Assembly (NCBI GenBank): GCA_022509165.1
Contig: JAFLTT010000002.1
Span: 124,001-188,000 of the forward strand
Length of the DNA: 64,000 bases
Direction of reading: 5' to 3'
Source: Muribaculaceae bacterium
GTDB lineage: Bacteria > Bacteroidota > Bacteroidia > Bacteroidales > Muribaculaceae
Below, in pieces: positions 35,373-45,180 of this stretch. A program made the position numbers and the translations under genes. The notes beneath the pieces are model-generated. The model did not search any database. It saw nothing but the letters and a program-made list of their open reading frames with translations, and had not been told where the DNA came from. Position 1 is the first letter of the stretch; each line of letters opens with the position of its first letter.

Positions 35373-37104
35373 TTTGCTGTTTGGGATTGGTTGCTGCAAA
35401 ATTAGTCTTTTTTATTGACTTTCCCAACGGAAGAATCACTGCATCTGCGGCTCCTACGAAAACGGAAGTAATCTGATCGGGGGCTAGTGTCACCTTATAA
35501 GGCCGTTCCCACAAAAGGTCGGTTGTGGTGAAGGTTCCCACAGGTAATTTGGCCATGGAAAAGGCAGCTGAAGGTATATTTATATTAATAGTGGAAGATT
35601 CTTTTGAAAAATTCACCACAATGAGCAGAATATCACCATCCTTATATCTTAAGAAAGCAAAATGGCTATGTGGATTGAAACCCGGTTGACGCAGATTGAC
35701 GTACATAAGATCAAAGAAATCCCCCTCTTTTATTTCCTTTCGTGAATTGCAGAGAGTGAGCACTTTTTTATATAATTGGCGCAGGAATCTTTCATGGGGA
35801 GTGAGCAAAGTGTCACCCCAATTGCCGCCATTGATCCATCTTCTCAGAGAAGAAAGGCTCCAATAGTCGAATATTGTGGTACGGTGATTGTCGCCGGCAA
35901 AACCTTCATTTTCTTCACCCTTCTCACCCAATTCCTGTCCATAATAAATAAGGAAGGGACCTTTTGAAATCATAGCGCTGACAACTAAAGAGGGCACCAC
36001 CCTCATTGAGTCACCGGCATAAGCATCTGAAGCAAATCTGACCTCATCATGATTTTCCAGGAAATTAAGCATACGGTCTCCGATACCGTCCACAGTCTGC
36101 CAGCAACCCGTAAGCTGAGCTGCGCTCCATCCTTTAGTCTCGATACCTACCAATGTGTCGTAAAGGTTTACTTTGTCGTACAGGTAGTCGAAACATCCAT
36201 AATTGAGGAAGGGACGATATTGGCTCACATCATAAATTTCACCAATGAAAAAGATATTGGGATAAGTTTCTTTCACCTGCGGTATTGCCCAATGCCAGAA
36301 GGGGAGGGGCACCATGAAAACCATGTCGCATCTGAAGCCATCGATGCCTTTAGAGCACCAATACCGGAGAATATGTAGCATTTTCAGCCAGGTGTCCGGC
36401 ACCGGATCGAAGTGATCGGAATGGTCATTATAATCATGACCATAATTCAACTTCACGGTTTCATACCAGTCGTTTCTGCCACAGAAAGCAGTAAAACAGT
36501 CATTACCGGTGGCTTTGGCCGGAAACTCCACATAGGGTTTATCTCCTTCTGCTGCCAGGTCAAAATCGGGATAAAACTGCTGATTGGAAATATAATAATA
36601 ATTATTATTCCTTTCAAAATTCATGTGAATGTTGTCGTGTTTCCCGAAATCGTCTATTCCGGCCGGTGCCATGTCAGAGTGATATTTGCGGGCAGTGTGG
36701 TTTGGCACGAAATCGATTATCAGTTTGAGTCCTGCCATATGAACTCTTTTTACCATAGCCTCAAACTCATCCATTCTTTTTTCTACTTTCACTGCCAGAG
36801 CCGGATTCACATCGTAATAGTCTTTTATGGCATAGGGAGAACCGGCTTCACCTTTCACTACATTAGGATTATCTGGTTCGATACCATATTTGGAGAAATC
36901 AGTTTTGGTGGCATGTTCAATCACACCTGTCATCCAGATGCAATTCACTCCCAGGTCTCTGATACCTGCAAGCAGAGAAGGAGTGAAATCGTTGAATTTA
37001 CCACTCCCGTTTCTCTGGAGAGGGCCCCAAGGCACACAATTTTCAGTTGCATTAGAAAATATTCTTGGAAATAGTTGGTATATAATCAATTTTTCCATTT
37101 TCAA
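35365..37104 (-). CDS. GH13 alpha-amylase family protein
   Basis: A 579-residue, apparently cytoplasmic GH13 enzyme (no signal peptide). Conserved regions are LIIDFVPNHTA (region I), GFRCDMVFMVP (region II with nucleophile Asp), FFIGEIYD (region III with the acid Glu) and NFLENHDEVRF (region IV). A C-terminal beta domain follows. Substrate is an alpha-glucan, precise specificity unclear. The start could be 37104 (MKMEKLII) or two codons later. It heads an operon with prs and the M13 peptidase. Confidence 0.9.
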   Translation of the reverse strand: MKMEKLIIYQLFPRIFSNATENCVPWGPLQRNGSGKFNDFTPSLLAGIRDLGVNCIWMTGVIEHATKTDFSKYGIEPDNPNVVKGEAGSPYAIKDYYDVNPALAVKVEKRMDEFEAMVKRVHMAGLKLIIDFVPNHTARKYHSDMAPAGIDDFGKHDNIHMNFERNNNYYYISNQQFYPDFDLAAEGDKPYVEFPAKATGNDCFTAFCGRNDWYETVKLNYGHDYNDHSDHFDPVPDTWLKMLHILRYWCSKGIDGFRCDMVFMVPLPFWHWAIPQVKETYPNIFFIGEIYDVSQYRPFLNYGCFDYLYDKVNLYDTLVGIETKGWSAAQLTGCWQTVDGIGDRMLNFLENHDEVRFASDAYAGDSMRVVPSLVVSAMISKGPFLIYYGQELGEKGEENEGFAGDNHRTTIFDYWSLSSLRRWINGGNWGDTLLTPHERFLRQLYKKVLTLCNSRKEIKEGDFFDLMYVNLRQPGFNPHSHFAFLRYKDGDILLIVVNFSKESSTININIPSAAFSMAKLPVGTFTTTDLLWERPYKVTLAPDQITSVFVGAADAVILPLGKSIKKTNFAATNPKQQNE

Positions 37105-37123
37105 AAATTAAATAGAACGGTCA

Positions 37124-37131
37124 CAAAGATA
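37124..37131 (-). promoter_or_regulatory. -7 box of the amylase-prs-peptidase operon
   Basis: TATCTTTG on the minus strand 20 bp before the start codon; it lies close to the 3' end of the patatin gene and lacks a convincing -33 box. Confidence 0.4.
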
Positions 37132-37140
37132 GGTAAAATT

Positions 37141-37947
37141 TTAGGAATTCATTCGGTCAAATACTTTCATGGCAGCATCATAACCGGCCATCACGCCTTT
37201 GCTCAGAGAGGAGAGGTCGAAAGTAGACACTTGCTGAAGGTGATTGATTTCTATCACAAAGTCACAAAGCCTTATGTCTTGTGCGATATTAGCTTTCAGC
37301 ATGAGATGGTAGGAACGGAAAGCCAGGTCTACCAGAGATTTCTTTCCGGTGAATGTATGCCGGAGAGGACTGCAGTTTGCTCCATAAAGGGTTTTGCAAT
37401 AGGGTCGTATTGCCCAAGCCGGTAGATTTCTCAATACACCTCCGTCTACATAATTTACACCTTTGATTGTTTTTGGATTAAACACTATCGGAATACTGCA
37501 AGAAGCCACTACTCGAGGTACAATCTCCCCTTTGCTCCAACCCACGGATTTCCCATGGTCAAGGTCTGTGGCACATACCACAGTGGGTATTTTCAGGTCT
37601 TCAAGATATTTCACCGGAAGCCAATCATCGAGCAGCCTTCCAAATCTGTCGAGTTTGAGCAAGCCTTCTTTTGGAATGGCCCATTCTGCGAAATCTCCAA
37701 ATTTTGAGGCATCGGTAAAGCATTTTATCATGTCTGCCGGTGTTAGACCGGCAGCATACAGAACTGAGGCAATTGATCCGGCCGACACTCCCGACATTAT
37801 GTCAGGCTTTAACCCGGCACGCTCAAAGGCCATCAGCACACCTATATGAGAGAATCCTTTTGCTCCCCCTCCGCTCATTGCCAGCCCTATGGTCTTATCT
37901 TTACGTAAGCCTATGCGTTCAAGGAGGTTGTCAATTTTCAGTGCCAT
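37141..37947 (-). CDS. Patatin-like phospholipase
   Basis: 268 residues of a bacterial patatin. It shows the oxyanion-hole glycines (LAMSGGGAKGFSHIGVL), the nucleophile elbow SGVSAGS (GxSxG) and the catalytic Asp in YVDGGVLRNL. No signal peptide or C-terminal barrel, so it resembles the RssA/YchK-like cytosolic esterases. Its start overlaps the end of tamB by 17 bp, indicating coupling. Confidence 0.9.
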   Translation of the reverse strand: MALKIDNLLERIGLRKDKTIGLAMSGGGAKGFSHIGVLMAFERAGLKPDIMSGVSAGSIASVLYAAGLTPADMIKCFTDASKFGDFAEWAIPKEGLLKLDRFGRLLDDWLPVKYLEDLKIPTVVCATDLDHGKSVGWSKGEIVPRVVASCSIPIVFNPKTIKGVNYVDGGVLRNLPAWAIRPYCKTLYGANCSPLRHTFTGKKSLVDLAFRSYHLMLKANIAQDIRLCDFVIEINHLQQVSTFDLSSLSKGVMAGYDAAMKVFDRMNS

Positions 37948-40900
37948 CTTTTTCTTCTTTATTATTTAACAACGGTGTGGCCAAATCTTCTGCCGATTCA
38001 ATGGCTTCCTTTTTCTTTTTCCTTAGGAAAGAGATCCAGTCGTCGAAATCACGGCGGAATACCAGACCGAGACCCTGCGTCGTAAGAGCTTCCCGAAGGT
38101 AATAATTCTGGTCGTTAAAATGATTATAAGCTTTAAGCCTTAAATTCCCATTTTTGGTAAGCAGATATTCCACGTCAAAATCACCCACGAATGTGGTGCT
38201 TGAGTTGCTACGGTCACGATAACCGAAGTTGCCGTTTATGAGCAACCGGTTATTGAGCAACCGTGATGAAAGAGCCACATCTACTTCAATATCTGAAAAA
38301 TCTCCTTTGTCACTCCTGAAAGAAGGTGACACCGAGAATTTATCCGTAAGTTGTCCGAGAATGTTTGAAAGTTGTGAAGAGATTGTAGATGAGGCCACGG
38401 CTGCCAGCTCTCCGCCATTGCCGGTGCCTCCCATATATTCGGGAGTATAGAAACGATTTAAAGCCAAAAGATATATTATCTGCCGGTTCATCATATCGTC
38501 GGTAGAGATGATACTTTTTACCTTACGTTCCACATCCTGGGTGAGAGTAGGGAGCTGTATATCGAAAGTAATGTCGGGATGGGTCATAAATCCGTTGACA
38601 GAAAGAACAGCGTCTACCGGCACATTGGTACGGTTAAGGTCGCGGTCGGTAGAGAAACTTTTGTCAAGGTCTGACAGGTTAGTGTTCACCCGGTAAGTTG
38701 CGCTGATATCAAGGTCAGCATTAAGCGGGTCACCATTGAATGAAATAGAGCTACCCTCTTTTATCTTGAAATCTCTTAAAATGATATCTTGCAAAGAAAA
38801 GTTATAATTTCCCTCATCGATTTCATATTTTCCATACAGCATCATTTCATCATTGTCGCTCTCATATTTCATCTGCATGGCCCCACGACCGCGTGCCGTA
38901 ATCTTATCTCCGGCAGCAGGGTCCATCACAAGTGTGAAGAGAACTTCCGGAGTGACAGTGGCCCGAATATCGATTCCGAATCTTGAAAGAGATCCCTCGT
39001 CGTCTTTTTTCATACTGTTTTTCAGAAATTCCTTGATATCCCGGGGTGTCACAGGTTGGTCTTGTATGGCAGCTTCCTTTTTCTTATCAGAAAAGGTGAG
39101 GAATTGATAGTCTCGTGCATATTGTGTATCATTGAGCACGAAAGTAAAATTAGAGTTGCCGGCCACTGTCATATCTGCAGATATTTCCACCAGTCCCGGG
39201 ATTCCTTTTATCAGTGCTGAACCTGTTCCAAACAGAGTGCCATACCAATCCGGATTCAATTCGGAAGTAGTATCGTAGCATAAGAGGTTGTAGGCATCGT
39301 TCAATCGGAAATTGAATGAAGGGTCGTGGAAATAACGGTGAGTTAGTTCACCCGTAAGCATTCCTGAATTCCCATATTTGTCATAAAGACGGAAGTGAGG
39401 AATTTCGATCTGTCCCGGATTGAGGAAAACGGAGTCAGAACCATGATAAACTGTATTTGTATAATCCAATTTAACGGCCACCGAATCGGCAAAAATTCTA
39501 CCGGTCATATCAATATCGCGGAAGGTGCCAAACAGTTTTACGTTTCCGCTTGCCATTCCTCCCACATGTGAGGAAAATACAGCCATAAATGGTTGTACAA
39601 AATCTACCGGTACTTTGTCTGCTTCTATATCGAAACTTAATGAATCCCTTCCAAGCCATATGCCACCCATGGCATCCACCGTTTTCTGACCCTCTTGAGA
39701 AATTACAGCGTTGATCTCAATTTCTTTTTCTTCATTGTTCCACCTGCTTGAAGCCACACATTTTCCCAAGAAGGCACCATTGTAAGTGAATTCGTTTATT
39801 TCCAGAGACTCTGTTTCTGCCACCGGATTGCCGCTGAGAAGAGCCTGCCCTGTTATTACACCTGTAGCTGTTCCTCCGAAAGTGACATAATTTATTTGAA
39901 GCATATCAAATATATAATCCACGTCTATGTCCCGGAGAGTGAGGTTCAAAACATCTGAATATTCAGGAGAAGCTTTACCTTTAATTTCCACCAATTGGTT
40001 ATCGTGCCATAATTTGAAACCATTCACATCTATAATCTTGTCGGCATAAGTTATAAAACTGTTGCCAATATTCCAGTCGGCAGTACCCATATGGAGAACC
40101 GAAGGCTTAATATTCAAGCTTATTTCCGGTTGAGAGGTGAATTCATTTCGGCTAAATTCGGTATCAAGGATAATGTGCCCTCTAAACTCCTGGTTTTCTG
40201 TATTGAGCCAATGGAAATCTGTTGACAGTTTATTACGGAATCCGAATAAATTCACATTCAATGCCAGGTCTCCTTTCTTGATGGGCAACGTAGTCTGAAT
40301 TAAAGTGTTGAGGGTACCTTCCGAGCCATCTATGTCGGCCACCACTTTGGTGTCGTATATAAGTTTATCTTTGCCTTGCTGCAGATAAGGACAATCGAGA
40401 GAAAGGGATGCAGAATTCGAAGAACTTTGGATTGTCCCGGAAATAGTGACAGGTACCAGTAATCGTATCGGTAAGTTAAAAAATTCCGGTATGGCATTGT
40501 TTTTCTTTATCACCGCATCAAATTCCAGATTGGAGGTTAAATAGTCATTTTCCGGGTTGTCAATCGGAATCAAAGCGGGGAAAACATTTTCAACCAGTTG
40601 TACAATCTGAGAGGGTAATTTTTTTATATCAGTATGACCTTCAACTCGAGCCTCTACCCAGTCGCTGTTAAGTGCAAGACTTTGGCGCCCGTCGGCACTA
40701 TCTGCTGTAAGGTCCAGGTTTTTCAGGTGAAGACTTCGTGAGTTGTCAGGTGCAGTGAAGGCCATCTCGGATAGGAAGAGTTCACCGTTTATAAGATTGT
40801 CTTTTTCTATGCTTCCGTCCATACTGATATTGCCTGAAATCAAATAACCCTCGTAGGCTTTCATATCTATCAAAGATGATAGGTTGAGACTTCTAAGGTC

Positions 40901-42520
40901 AATATCAAGCCGTGCATTTTTTTCTTCTTCAGTCAGACTACCTCCAAAATTACCTGTGAAATCAGCAATATCATTCTGCATCAGAATATCGCCTTCTACG
41001 TTCTCTCCGATTTTATTCAGATTGAGACTCAAACCTTCGTATTTTTTCCCTTTGTAATCAAAATTTTCGATAGAGAGACTTACCATTCCTTCCGGTGAAC
41101 CATGGTCGACAGTGACCTGTGCCACTACATTTGCATTTAAGGCCCCGATTGGTACGGAAGGAATTAGGTCTTGTACGCTTAGATTTTCAATATTGAGTTC
41201 ACCTTCTCCCTGAAATTTCTTTCTTGCCACTTGATTCATTCCTCCTTCAAATGTCACCAGGAAATCATCGGTCTCGATTTCGATATTACCTTTTACTGAT
41301 TTATTGGACATCGCACCGGCCAAATCTCCGGTGATCTTCAAATAATCCAGACGGGAAACTAACTGTCTTACCGTTGAAGGCAATTGATGAATGTTGGCAA
41401 GTGTTTTTAACAGATTGGAGGTGGCATGAAAATTAAAGTCTGCCACATTTCCCTTCATATCCGCTATATCTCTTATTTCTTCACACCCTCCTACGAAACT
41501 CATTGTAAATAAATCAGGATTACCCAATTCAAAAGTCTCCAAAGATACTTCATTCAGATTTCCTATAGCCCGGATATTAATTGAAATAGGTTGTGTAAAA
41601 TTTTCCAAAAAAGGGAAAAGGAAAGCCAGGTCAGATGGGGTGATAAAACTATCGTCAATGTCAATGCTATGGTTTCCCGAAGATAAAGTTTTTAAGAAAT
41701 TGCCCTCTTTCCCGGCATTGAGACTAAAGGAGGGTATGAAAATTTGGGAAGATGGAAGCTCAAAGATAAAGTTTTCCACACTGATGGTTTCCTGGTTGAA
41801 TTCGCCTTTAAGGCCAATTTTCTCTATTACGGTAGCATCCGGTATCTCTAAAGAAAGTCGCCGAAGATCCACTTCTACTCCCTTGTCACTTATTTTAGGG
41901 AAAGAAATATCAGCTGCCAGATCGGTGAAACTAAGGTGAGAAAGATCGATGGTACCAATGGTTTTTCCTTTCAACCATGGTCTTTCAAAGACTGCGCTGC
42001 TTTTACGAAGCACCACATTCTTTAGTGCCAATTCAAACGGAGTTTTCTCCTTAGTATTGTCGCTGCTTGAAAAGGCTTTTATAATGAAGTCAATATTTAA
42101 AGGTGCATCTTTTTCAGGTTGCACTATATAAGCATTGAGGCCGATTATTTCCCCATAGGTTAGAATGATTCGCCTCTCGGATAAAAGTTTCCAAATGCTT
42201 ATTCCAGCGGCTACTGTCTGGATATCAATACATTTGCGTCCTTGGGGATCAAAAACTTCTAATCCGGTAATTTTCACCTCGTTAAAGGGATAAACATCTA
42301 ACTGCTCTATAAGCACATTCCCGCCGAGGAAAGCCGAGAGTTCATTGAGGGCTACATCTTTGATGGCGTTAGTAAAAGCGGGGATAGAGAGCAGGGTGTA
42401 AAGTAGTACATAAAGGCCCACCACAAAAAGCGTGACGGAGAAAAGAATACTACGGAAAGTTTTATATATGGCCCTTATAATCACCTTAAAAACCGTTGGA
42501 AATCGCAGATACTGCTCCAA
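37931..42520 (-). CDS. tamB: Translocation/assembly module TamB (AsmA-like/DUF490)
   Basis: 1529 residues with one N-terminal transmembrane segment (ILFSVTLFVVGLYVLLYTLL), a very long run of beta-taco repeats, and a C-terminal DUF490 domain (from about 1130, including PDITFDIQLPTLTQDVERKV). TamB proteins bridge inner and outer membrane for lipid or outer-membrane-protein transport. The frame opens with TTG at 42520, which lies right at the predicted transcription start, so a GTG at 42484 is an alternative start; both keep the membrane segment. Confidence 0.9.
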   Translation of the reverse strand: MEQYLRFPTVFKVIIRAIYKTFRSILFSVTLFVVGLYVLLYTLLSIPAFTNAIKDVALNELSAFLGGNVLIEQLDVYPFNEVKITGLEVFDPQGRKCIDIQTVAAGISIWKLLSERRIILTYGEIIGLNAYIVQPEKDAPLNIDFIIKAFSSSDNTKEKTPFELALKNVVLRKSSAVFERPWLKGKTIGTIDLSHLSFTDLAADISFPKISDKGVEVDLRRLSLEIPDATVIEKIGLKGEFNQETISVENFIFELPSSQIFIPSFSLNAGKEGNFLKTLSSGNHSIDIDDSFITPSDLAFLFPFLENFTQPISINIRAIGNLNEVSLETFELGNPDLFTMSFVGGCEEIRDIADMKGNVADFNFHATSNLLKTLANIHQLPSTVRQLVSRLDYLKITGDLAGAMSNKSVKGNIEIETDDFLVTFEGGMNQVARKKFQGEGELNIENLSVQDLIPSVPIGALNANVVAQVTVDHGSPEGMVSLSIENFDYKGKKYEGLSLNLNKIGENVEGDILMQNDIADFTGNFGGSLTEEEKNARLDIDLRSLNLSSLIDMKAYEGYLISGNISMDGSIEKDNLINGELFLSEMAFTAPDNSRSLHLKNLDLTADSADGRQSLALNSDWVEARVEGHTDIKKLPSQIVQLVENVFPALIPIDNPENDYLTSNLEFDAVIKKNNAIPEFFNLPIRLLVPVTISGTIQSSSNSASLSLDCPYLQQGKDKLIYDTKVVADIDGSEGTLNTLIQTTLPIKKGDLALNVNLFGFRNKLSTDFHWLNTENQEFRGHIILDTEFSRNEFTSQPEISLNIKPSVLHMGTADWNIGNSFITYADKIIDVNGFKLWHDNQLVEIKGKASPEYSDVLNLTLRDIDVDYIFDMLQINYVTFGGTATGVITGQALLSGNPVAETESLEINEFTYNGAFLGKCVASSRWNNEEKEIEINAVISQEGQKTVDAMGGIWLGRDSLSFDIEADKVPVDFVQPFMAVFSSHVGGMASGNVKLFGTFRDIDMTGRIFADSVAVKLDYTNTVYHGSDSVFLNPGQIEIPHFRLYDKYGNSGMLTGELTHRYFHDPSFNFRLNDAYNLLCYDTTSELNPDWYGTLFGTGSALIKGIPGLVEISADMTVAGNSNFTFVLNDTQYARDYQFLTFSDKKKEAAIQDQPVTPRDIKEFLKNSMKKDDEGSLSRFGIDIRATVTPEVLFTLVMDPAAGDKITARGRGAMQMKYESDNDEMMLYGKYEIDEGNYNFSLQDIILRDFKIKEGSSISFNGDPLNADLDISATYRVNTNLSDLDKSFSTDRDLNRTNVPVDAVLSVNGFMTHPDITFDIQLPTLTQDVERKVKSIISTDDMMNRQIIYLLALNRFYTPEYMGGTGNGGELAAVASSTISSQLSNILGQLTDKFSVSPSFRSDKGDFSDIEVDVALSSRLLNNRLLINGNFGYRDRSNSSTTFVGDFDVEYLLTKNGNLRLKAYNHFNDQNYYLREALTTQGLGLVFRRDFDDWISFLRKKKKEAIESAEDLATPLLNNKEEKDGTEN

Positions 42521-42524
42521 CTTG

Positions 42525-42532
42525 CAAAGTTA
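42525..42532 (-). promoter_or_regulatory. -7 box of tamB operon
   Basis: TAACTTTG on the minus strand directly before the tamB frame; if used, transcription begins near 42518 and favours the start at 42484. Confidence 0.45.
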
Positions 42533-42673
42533 TAAAAATTCTGATAAAGAGTTAGGTCTCTTTCGGGAATATTTGTTGAGGTCTATTTTTCCCGTATTTA
42601 AGGTTTGTTTAAAGTCGAGGAAGCGGATTCTTTAAGGAGGGAAAGAAAGGAGATATCTATGGGAAAGGGTTAT

Positions 42674-42704
42674 TTTGATGGAAACTTAAAATAAATTAAC
42701 TTTG
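42674..42704 (+). promoter_or_regulatory. Promoter of tsaD, very short leader
   Basis: TTTG (42674-42677) and TAACTTTG (42697-42704) with a 19-bp spacer. The ATG is at 42715, leaving a leader of about four to five bases. Confidence 0.65.
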
Positions 42705-42714
42705 TAGTCGGAAG

Positions 42715-43731
42715 ATGGGCGACTATATTTTGGGCATAGAATCTTCGTGCGATGATACTTCCGCTGCCGTGATATGCGACGGCGTTCTATTGAGCAATGT
42801 TATTGCAAGTCAGAAAGTACACGAGAATTTCGGTGGAGTTGTACCGGAATTGGCATCGCGTGCACACCAGGAGAACATAGTGCCGGTGGTGTCGGAAGCG
42901 CTACGTGAAGCCGGAATATCGAAATCTCAATTGACAGCAATAGCATTTACTCGAGGCCCCGGGCTCTTAGGTTCTCTGCTTGTGGGCACCTCTTTTGCCA
43001 AAGGACTCGCCATGGCCTTGAATATTCCTTTGATAGATGTCAATCACCTTCATGGCCATGTACTGTCGCATTTCATAAAAAGAGAAGAAAGCGACTCTCA
43101 TCCTGAGTTTCCGTTTCTGTGTCTGCTTGTATCGGGAGGGAATTCCCAGATAGTGCTGGCAAAAAGTCCGAAAGAGATGGAAATCTTGGGAAAAACCATA
43201 GATGATGCCGCAGGAGAGGCTTTCGATAAATGTGCAAAAGTGATGGGACTTCCTTATCCCGGCGGCCCGCATATCGATCGTCTGGCTGCTACAGGAGATC
43301 CCGGCAGATTCAAGTTTTCCAAGCCGCATATACCCGGGCTTGACTACTCCTTCAGTGGACTAAAGACATCGTTTCTTTATACACTGAGAGATGCTTTGAA
43401 AGAAGACCCGGAATTCATTGAAAAAAATAAGGCTGATTTGGCTGCCTCGCTTCAGCATACAATAATAGAGATATTATTGGATAAACTGGCCAAAGCAGTA
43501 AAGGAATATCCGGTGAAACATTTGGCCATAGGAGGAGGCGTATCAGCGAATAGCGGAGTGAGAAAGGCAGTACAGGATTTCTGCGACAGACGAGGTATTA
43601 AGGCCTGGATACCAGAAAGAGCCTTTACCACCGACAATGCTGCCATGGTGGCTGAGGCAGGATATTTCAAATATCTCGACGGTGAATTCTGCCCTTTGGA
43701 CTCTCCACCCTATTCCAGAGTAACGATTTGA
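42715..43731 (+). CDS. tsaD: tRNA N6-threonylcarbamoyladenosine transferase TsaD
   Basis: 338 residues, full-length for the family. It opens with ILGIESSCDDTSAAV, and has the metal ligands in NHLHGHVLSH, LVSGGNSQIVL, DDAAGEAFDK, GLDYSFSGLKT and AIGGGVSANSGVR. It transfers threonylcarbamoyl to A37 of ANN-decoding tRNAs with TsaB and TsaE (not in this window). The cinA-like gene starts two bases after its stop. Confidence 0.97.
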   Translation: MGDYILGIESSCDDTSAAVICDGVLLSNVIASQKVHENFGGVVPELASRAHQENIVPVVSEALREAGISKSQLTAIAFTRGPGLLGSLLVGTSFAKGLAMALNIPLIDVNHLHGHVLSHFIKREESDSHPEFPFLCLLVSGGNSQIVLAKSPKEMEILGKTIDDAAGEAFDKCAKVMGLPYPGGPHIDRLAATGDPGRFKFSKPHIPGLDYSFSGLKTSFLYTLRDALKEDPEFIEKNKADLAASLQHTIIEILLDKLAKAVKEYPVKHLAIGGGVSANSGVRKAVQDFCDRRGIKAWIPERAFTTDNAAMVAEAGYFKYLDGEFCPLDSPPYSRVTI

Positions 43732-43733
43732 AC

Positions 43734-44534
43734 ATGAAGAAAGAGAAAGAAAATAAAAAAGATGACCAGATAAAGATAGGCGACTGCTATACCGAAACGC
43801 GCCATGTGGTGATTTACGGATATACCCGTCAGGAGCTTTCGAAGGTGATACGGCATTTTGAGTCACAACTGCCGGAATTCGTAAAGATCACCATCGAAAA
43901 TACTCATCTTGTCACCAATATTACCCTCACCGGAATGAATACAGGTGTGGAATTATTGAGGTTTCAAATGAATCGTTACCACAATAATCTCAACAGTATC
44001 TTTACCAGTGACGTGGTGGCGATGGAAGATAAGACTGTGGGAGAAGTTCTGGGAGGCTTGCTCCATGAAAGAGAACTTACAGTGGCCTGTGCGGAAAGTT
44101 GCACAGGAGGAAATCTTGCCCACCGGATCACTCAAGTTCCGGGGTCGTCGGCCTATTTTTTGGGGAGTGTGGTAAGTTATTCCAACGATGTAAAAGCCCG
44201 GGTGTTAGGGGTGAAACGTAGCGACATTTCCAGTTTTGGGGCAGTAAGTAAAGAAGTAGTGGAGCAGATGGCCGAGGGAGTGGCTTCATTGATGCGATCA
44301 GATTGTGCCATTGCTACCTCTGGAATAGCCGGTCCTGATGGGGGTACGCCTCTAAAGCCTGTGGGCACAGTATGGATAGCAGTAAAATACGGCGACAAGG
44401 TAGTGAGTGAATGTCTGCATTTCCGTGGAGACAGGAATGCAGTGATAGAAAGTGCCACCAACCATGGAATGGTTATGCTGATTAATCTCTTGCGCAACAG
44501 TTACATTGTGCAGGAAGAAGTCAACGATGACTAA
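43734..44534 (+). CDS. CinA C-terminal (nicotinamide-nucleotide amidohydrolase, PncC-like) with N-terminal extension
   Basis: I use the ATG at 43734 (MKKEKENKKD); a TTG at 43728 would overlap the tsaD stop. Residues about 105-255 are the CinA C-terminal/PncC domain: VACAESCTGGNLAHRIT, SAYFLGSVVSYSNDVK and TSGIAGPDGGTPLKPVGTVW. It would deamidate NMN. Residues 1-100 are unusual: a charged start and a beta-rich stretch (HVVIYGYTRQELSKVI), not the molybdopterin-binding domain of full CinA. The extension may be a fused small domain. Confidence 0.85.
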   Translation: MKKEKENKKDDQIKIGDCYTETRHVVIYGYTRQELSKVIRHFESQLPEFVKITIENTHLVTNITLTGMNTGVELLRFQMNRYHNNLNSIFTSDVVAMEDKTVGEVLGGLLHERELTVACAESCTGGNLAHRITQVPGSSAYFLGSVVSYSNDVKARVLGVKRSDISSFGAVSKEVVEQMAEGVASLMRSDCAIATSGIAGPDGGTPLKPVGTVWIAVKYGDKVVSECLHFRGDRNAVIESATNHGMVMLINLLRNSYIVQEEVNDD

Positions 44535-44559
44535 AAATAAAGGAAGGCTGAAAATTGAT

Positions 44560-44591
44560 TTTGGTATTTCAGATATAATTTATTAACTTTG
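44560..44591 (+). promoter_or_regulatory. Promoter of the rpmB operon
   Basis: TTTG (44560-44563) and TAACTTTG (44584-44591), spacer 20 bp. Confidence 0.65.
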
Positions 44592-44597
44592 CAGCCA

Positions 44598-44706
44598 ATT
44601 GTGGCACATCCGTAAAAGCCGCAGGAAAGGATGCACCCTGCAGCGATATGAGAATTGTGATGGCGCCTCCATTAATTAATAAACAATTCAATACGTAACA
44701 TAAGCC
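44598..44706 (+). promoter_or_regulatory. Long 5' leader of rpmB, possible ribosomal-protein leader RNA
   Basis: About 109 nt lie between the predicted start of transcription and the rpmB ATG. The leader contains GCAGG...CCCTGC (44631-44652 area), which can pair around a purine-rich loop, and further G/C blocks. This is longer than most leaders here and could bind L28 or L33 for feedback. No match to a known leader class can be claimed. Confidence 0.35.
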
Positions 44707-44970
44707 ATGTCAAAGGTTTGTCAAATCACAGGCAAGAAAGCCTCAGTGGGCAACAATGTGTCACACTCAAAGCGCCGCACAAAAAGGAAATTTGAGGTGA
44801 ACCTCCACAAGAAAAAATTCTACTGGGTAGAGCAGGATATGTGGATTGAACTCCTCGTTTCTGCTAAGGCATTGCGCACAATCAATAAGATTGGCCTTAA
44901 CGCAGCTCTTAAAAGAGCCGAAAAAGAGGGTAATCTTGATTTCAGAAAAGTAAATATTATCTCACTTTAA
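44707..44970 (+). CDS. rpmB: 50S ribosomal protein L28
   Basis: 87 residues; [20 protein letters not shown] with SKRRTKRKF is the L28 signature, and the length fits the Bacteroidetes form. First gene of the rpmB-rpmG-DUF4295 operon, 12 bp from rpmG. Confidence 0.97.
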   Translation: MSKVCQITGKKASVGNNVSHSKRRTKRKFEVNLHKKKFYWVEQDMWIELLVSAKALRTINKIGLNAALKRAEKEGNLDFRKVNIISL

Positions 44971-44982
44971 TTCGCTATAATC

Positions 44983-45171
44983 ATGGCAAAGAAAGCAAAA
45001 GGAAATAGGGTGCAGGTAATACTTGAATGCACCGAACATAAAGCCAGCGGTATGCCGGGTATGTCACGATACATCACCACCAAAAACCGTAAGAACACCA
45101 CCGGGCGTCTGGAACTTAAAAAATATAATCCCATCCTCAAAAGGATGACCGTTCACAAAGAAATTAAATAA
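44983..45171 (+). CDS. rpmG: 50S ribosomal protein L33
   Basis: 62 residues with [20 protein letters not shown], then [20 protein letters not shown], the L33 pattern. Only one Cys is present, so it is the zinc-free (C-minus) type. Confidence 0.96.
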   Translation: MAKKAKGNRVQVILECTEHKASGMPGMSRYITTKNRKNTTGRLELKKYNPILKRMTVHKEIK

Positions 45172-45180
45172 TCTTAACCC

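Noticed and set aside
36412..37074. 220-codon plus-strand open frame opposite the amylase gene
   Set aside because: Composition is atypical and the opposite strand is a clear GH13 gene with all catalytic motifs.
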